Assembly (NCBI GenBank): GCA_963769745.1
Contig: CAVYNB010000009.1
Location: forward strand, 124,001 to 188,000
Source: JALORV01 sp963769745
GTDB lineage: Bacteria; Pseudomonadota; Gammaproteobacteria; Burkholderiales; Burkholderiaceae_F
Direction of reading: 5' to 3'
Length of the DNA stretch: 64,000 nucleotides
Of this stretch, positions 61,864 through 64,000 are shown piece by piece. Positions within the stretch are counted from its first letter, which is position 1. Each line of letters opens with the position of its first letter. Under the pieces are notes generated by a model that saw only the letters and a program-made list of their open reading frames with translations, did not search any database and was not told where the DNA came from. Made by a program: the position numbers and the translations under genes.

Positions 61864-62883
61864 ATGGAAGACTCACTCGCGAGCACCGATCTGCCCTACT
61901 CCGGCCTGACGCCGGACGTGGTCCTGAATGCACTCGACAGTGCGGGGCTGGCAACGACGGGGTCCCTGCTGGCACTCAACAGTTACGAGAACCGGGTATT
62001 CCAGGTCGGCATCGACACCGACGACGGACCTCCCGGCTTCGTCGTGGCCAAGTTCTATCGGCCGGGGCGCTGGACCGATGCGCAGATTCTCGAGGAGCAC
62101 GATTTCGTCGCCGAGCTGGCCGCCGCCGAAATCTCGGCAGTGCCACCGCTGCGGCTGCGCGACCGTACGCTCAACACCTTCGAGGGCTTTCGCTTTGCAG
62201 TCTTCAAGCGCCGCGGCGGACGGGCACCGCTGCTCGACGACCCCAAGGTTCTCGAATGGATCGGCCGCTTCCTCGGACGACTGCACGCCGTCGGACGCAC
62301 GCGCGCGTTCGAGGCGCGTCCCGGGCTCGACATCGAAAGCTTCGGCCGTGAGCCGCGCGCCTGGCTGCTCGCGCAGGGCTGGCTGCCGCCCGAACTGCGC
62401 ACGGTGTACGAGGGCGTCTCGCAGCAGGCTCTCGACGAAGTGCAGCGTGCTTTCGATCGCGCCGGCGATGTTGCGCGGATCCGCCTGCACGGTGACGTGC
62501 ACGAGGGCAATGTCCTCTGGTACGACGGCCTTACCGACCATGGGCCGCACTTCGTCGACTTCGACGATGCGCGCACCGGCCCGGCCGTGCAGGACCTGTG
62601 GATGCTGCTCGGGGCGGACCGCATCGAGCAGACACAGCGGCTCGCCGACCTGCTGGCGGGCTACGAGGACTTCAGCGAGTTCGACCGGCGCGAACTGCAC
62701 CTGGTTGAAGCCCTGCGGACCCTGCGCCTGATGCATTACGCCGCGTGGATTGCGCGGCGCTGGAGCGATCCGGCCTTTCCTGCTGCGTTTCCGTGGTTCG
62801 ACACACCGCGCTACTGGGAGGAGCGCATCCTCGAGCTGCGCGAACAGACGGCCGCCATGCAGGAGGCGCCGCTCGTCGCCTGA
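61864..62883 (+). CDS. srkA: Stress response kinase A (SrkA/YihE family)
   Basis: The 339-residue Ser/Thr protein kinase-like enzyme of the APH fold has the catalytic loop RLHGDVHEGNVLW and metal-binding FVDFDDARTGP, with SYENRVFQVGI near the N-terminus. In E. coli the kinase limits stress-induced cell death. ATG 61864 or the in-frame ATG 61855 can be the start. It shares its promoter region with divergent ilvA. Confidence 0.92.
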   Translation: MEDSLASTDLPYSGLTPDVVLNALDSAGLATTGSLLALNSYENRVFQVGIDTDDGPPGFVVAKFYRPGRWTDAQILEEHDFVAELAAAEISAVPPLRLRDRTLNTFEGFRFAVFKRRGGRAPLLDDPKVLEWIGRFLGRLHAVGRTRAFEARPGLDIESFGREPRAWLLAQGWLPPELRTVYEGVSQQALDEVQRAFDRAGDVARIRLHGDVHEGNVLWYDGLTDHGPHFVDFDDARTGPAVQDLWMLLGADRIEQTQRLADLLAGYEDFSEFDRRELHLVEALRTLRLMHYAAWIARRWSDPAFPAAFPWFDTPRYWEERILELREQTAAMQEAPLVA

Positions 62884-63015
62884 ACTGCTGGCCGGTCCGT
62901 CGCGAAGCGGCGCTCAGAGCGACCGGCGACTGCCGGGGAACAGTGCCGACGTGACCGATTTCAAGCTCGGCCAACGGGCAAAGGTCGACCCGCGCGGAGC
63001 GACAGCGGGATCGAT

Positions 63016-63312
63016 CTACTTGGGAACTTCCTTGCCGCCCCCCTTGAACGCCGGGCTTGAATGGTCGTTCGCCTGGCCGGGCTTGGGGCCGGCCGATGCA
63101 TCGCCCTTGGGCACATCAGGCGGCGGCATCGGCGCGGTCGGCGTCGACGGAGCCTCCTGTACCGGCGGCGCAGACGGTGCCGTCGTTACGGGCGGCGCCG
63201 TGTTGGTGGGCGGTGCTGCGGTCGGCGCCGGCGGAGTGTCGGTCCTGTTACATCCGGCGGTGAAAACAAGCGCACCGACGCACGCTGCAAGGATGGAAGT
63301 CAGTTGCTTCAT
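63016..63312 (-). CDS. Small Pro/Thr-rich lipoprotein
   Basis: The 98-residue product starts MKQLTSILAACVGALVFTAGC with a lipobox FTAGC. The mature part is low complexity (Pro, Thr, Ala) and ends GQANDHSSPAFKGGGKEVPK. The start ATG 63312 has GGAG upstream. No family is recognised. It is isolated from its neighbours. The gap to the DoxX gene (63313-63601) shows nothing recognisable. Confidence 0.65.
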   Translation of the reverse strand: MKQLTSILAACVGALVFTAGCNRTDTPPAPTAAPPTNTAPPVTTAPSAPPVQEAPSTPTAPMPPPDVPKGDASAGPKPGQANDHSSPAFKGGGKEVPK

Positions 63313-63601
63313 CGCATATCTCCAGTTGCAAAGCTGGCCAGCAAGACTAGGCCCGTGTACTGAACGTAGACGACACGGACCTGTGACGTAGGTGCGACGC
63401 CGAACGCCCGCACGCCCCGAACCGCAACGGCGGCATCGTGGCGACGACACAGACCGAAGGGTTCGGCGCTCCACGGGCGGGCGCCGGCGTTAGACACTGG
63501 GCAACTGGCGTGCCCACCGGTGCGACAAGCCCTCCTCATGCGAGGGTGAGCCTGAGCCTTCGCTTGACCCGACTACGGGCGGCGCGACTCGATGTCGGAG
63601 G

Positions 63602-63994
63602 TCAGGTCCTTCTGCGCTCAACCAGCAATGCGATGGCAATGGAGCAGAAGAAGAAGAACGCCTGCAGCTCAAGGCCATAACCCCCGGTTCTGCCGATCGT
63701 GAACAGTTGGGTCGGATGAGCCAATCCGACGGCAACGACCATGGTGAACGCCATGACCAGCGCGGCGGGCCGAACCCAGACGCCGGCAAGGACGAGCAAG
63801 GGTGCAAGGACTTCGCCGACCAAAGCGCCATAAGAGAACCAGGTCGGCAGCCCGACATTCGCGAGCAGTGACTCGATCCCCTCCAGACCGTTGCGCAACT
63901 TCGCAACGCCGTGGAACAGCATGAGTCCGGCGACCGTGAAGCGCAGGAGCAGAACGCCCGGGCGTTGACTGGAGATGTCCGAAGTGAGGCGCAT
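63602..63994 (-). CDS. DoxX family membrane protein
   Basis: The 130-residue protein has four helices (LLLRFTVAGLMLFHGVAKLR, YGALVGEVLAPLLVLAGVWV, ALVMAFTMVVAVGLAH, QAFFFFCSIAIALLVE). The FHGxxKL and GEVLAPLLVL segments are typical of DoxX. Family members associate with thiol or quinone metabolism, but the role is not fixed. It begins six bases from the right edge, so the upstream context is not visible. Confidence 0.88.
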   Translation of the reverse strand: MRLTSDISSQRPGVLLLRFTVAGLMLFHGVAKLRNGLEGIESLLANVGLPTWFSYGALVGEVLAPLLVLAGVWVRPAALVMAFTMVVAVGLAHPTQLFTIGRTGGYGLELQAFFFFCSIAIALLVERRRT

Positions 63995-64000
63995 GGAAGT

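Noticed and set aside
60203..61909. A 568-codon plus-strand frame opposite ilvA
   Set aside because: It is complementary to ilvA throughout and has no recognisable motif.

Overview
The window is a GC-rich stretch of a proteobacterial chromosome. The gene content and order are typical of Betaproteobacteria, most likely Burkholderiales or a close relative. Diagnostic neighbourhoods are bioC/comF/trmL; gpsA-secB-grxC-rhodanese facing gpmA-envC-ctpA-moeB; slmA-sppA-HAD nucleotidase-argB; hslVU with a STAS protein; DUF484-xerC-rlmI; lpxL-type genes-dapF beside metK; and an SAH riboswitch in front of ahcY with metF downstream. It is nearly all housekeeping sequence: I see no prophage, insertion sequence, CRISPR array, tRNA or rRNA.

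Layout. 1-3.5 kb: cytochrome c oxidase subunits I (cut by the left edge) and II, DUF2244, and a BON-LysM protein. 3.6-14.9 kb: biotin and RNA-modification genes, glycerophosphate and secretion genes, glycolysis, an EnvC/CtpA envelope block, a MoeB/ThiF enzyme, an EamA exporter and SlmA. 15-24.4 kb: SppA, nucleotidase, ArgB, small copper-handling proteins, a Ca2+/Na+ antiporter, HslU/HslV and a STAS protein. 24.7-29.6 kb: a probable metal-homeostasis block (DUF3299, small Cys protein, ABC permease and ATPase, DksA, His-rich COG0523 GTPase). 29.7-36.9 kb: RlmI, XerC, DUF484, DapF, two lipid A acyltransferases and MetK. 36.9-43.3 kb: a KefB-type antiporter, the SAH riboswitch with ahcY, a small membrane protein and metF (S-adenosylmethionine cycle), then a DUF2917/LysR divergent pair. 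43.4-55 kb: 5-FCL, Slt, an NDUFA9-like protein, GST, CCA-adding enzyme, MidA-like methyltransferase, pteridine-reductase-like SDR, FolB, TtcA, a recombinase-family membrane protein and YbaN. 55-64 kb: UPF0114 protein, hypothetical proteins, a broken proline-rich lipoprotein, a BTAD regulator, IlvA, SrkA, a small lipoprotein and DoxX.

The most striking property is the number of genes interrupted by a single-base frame change although both halves are otherwise intact and conserved: sppA, the PCuAC chaperone, hslU, gst, the recombinase-family gene, the UPF0114 gene and the BTAD regulator. All seven need a +1 step, whichever strand they are on. In six of them the step can be placed directly after a CTT or GTT codon; in the regulator it falls at CCC-TGA-C, a context that resembles the RF2 (prfB) recoding site. 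ctpA needs the opposite shift, and one lipoprotein gene has several shifts of both signs. Indel errors in the assembly are the simplest explanation, but the bias deserves a check against reads.

Other points of interest are a synonymous second copy of the metK 3' end behind the real one; a metK leader whose segments can pair in alternative ways around the ribosome binding site; a hairpin repeat present both between hslV and hslU and between an acyltransferase gene and dapF, where it leaves the two genes in one open frame; and the SAH-riboswitch-controlled ahcY region.
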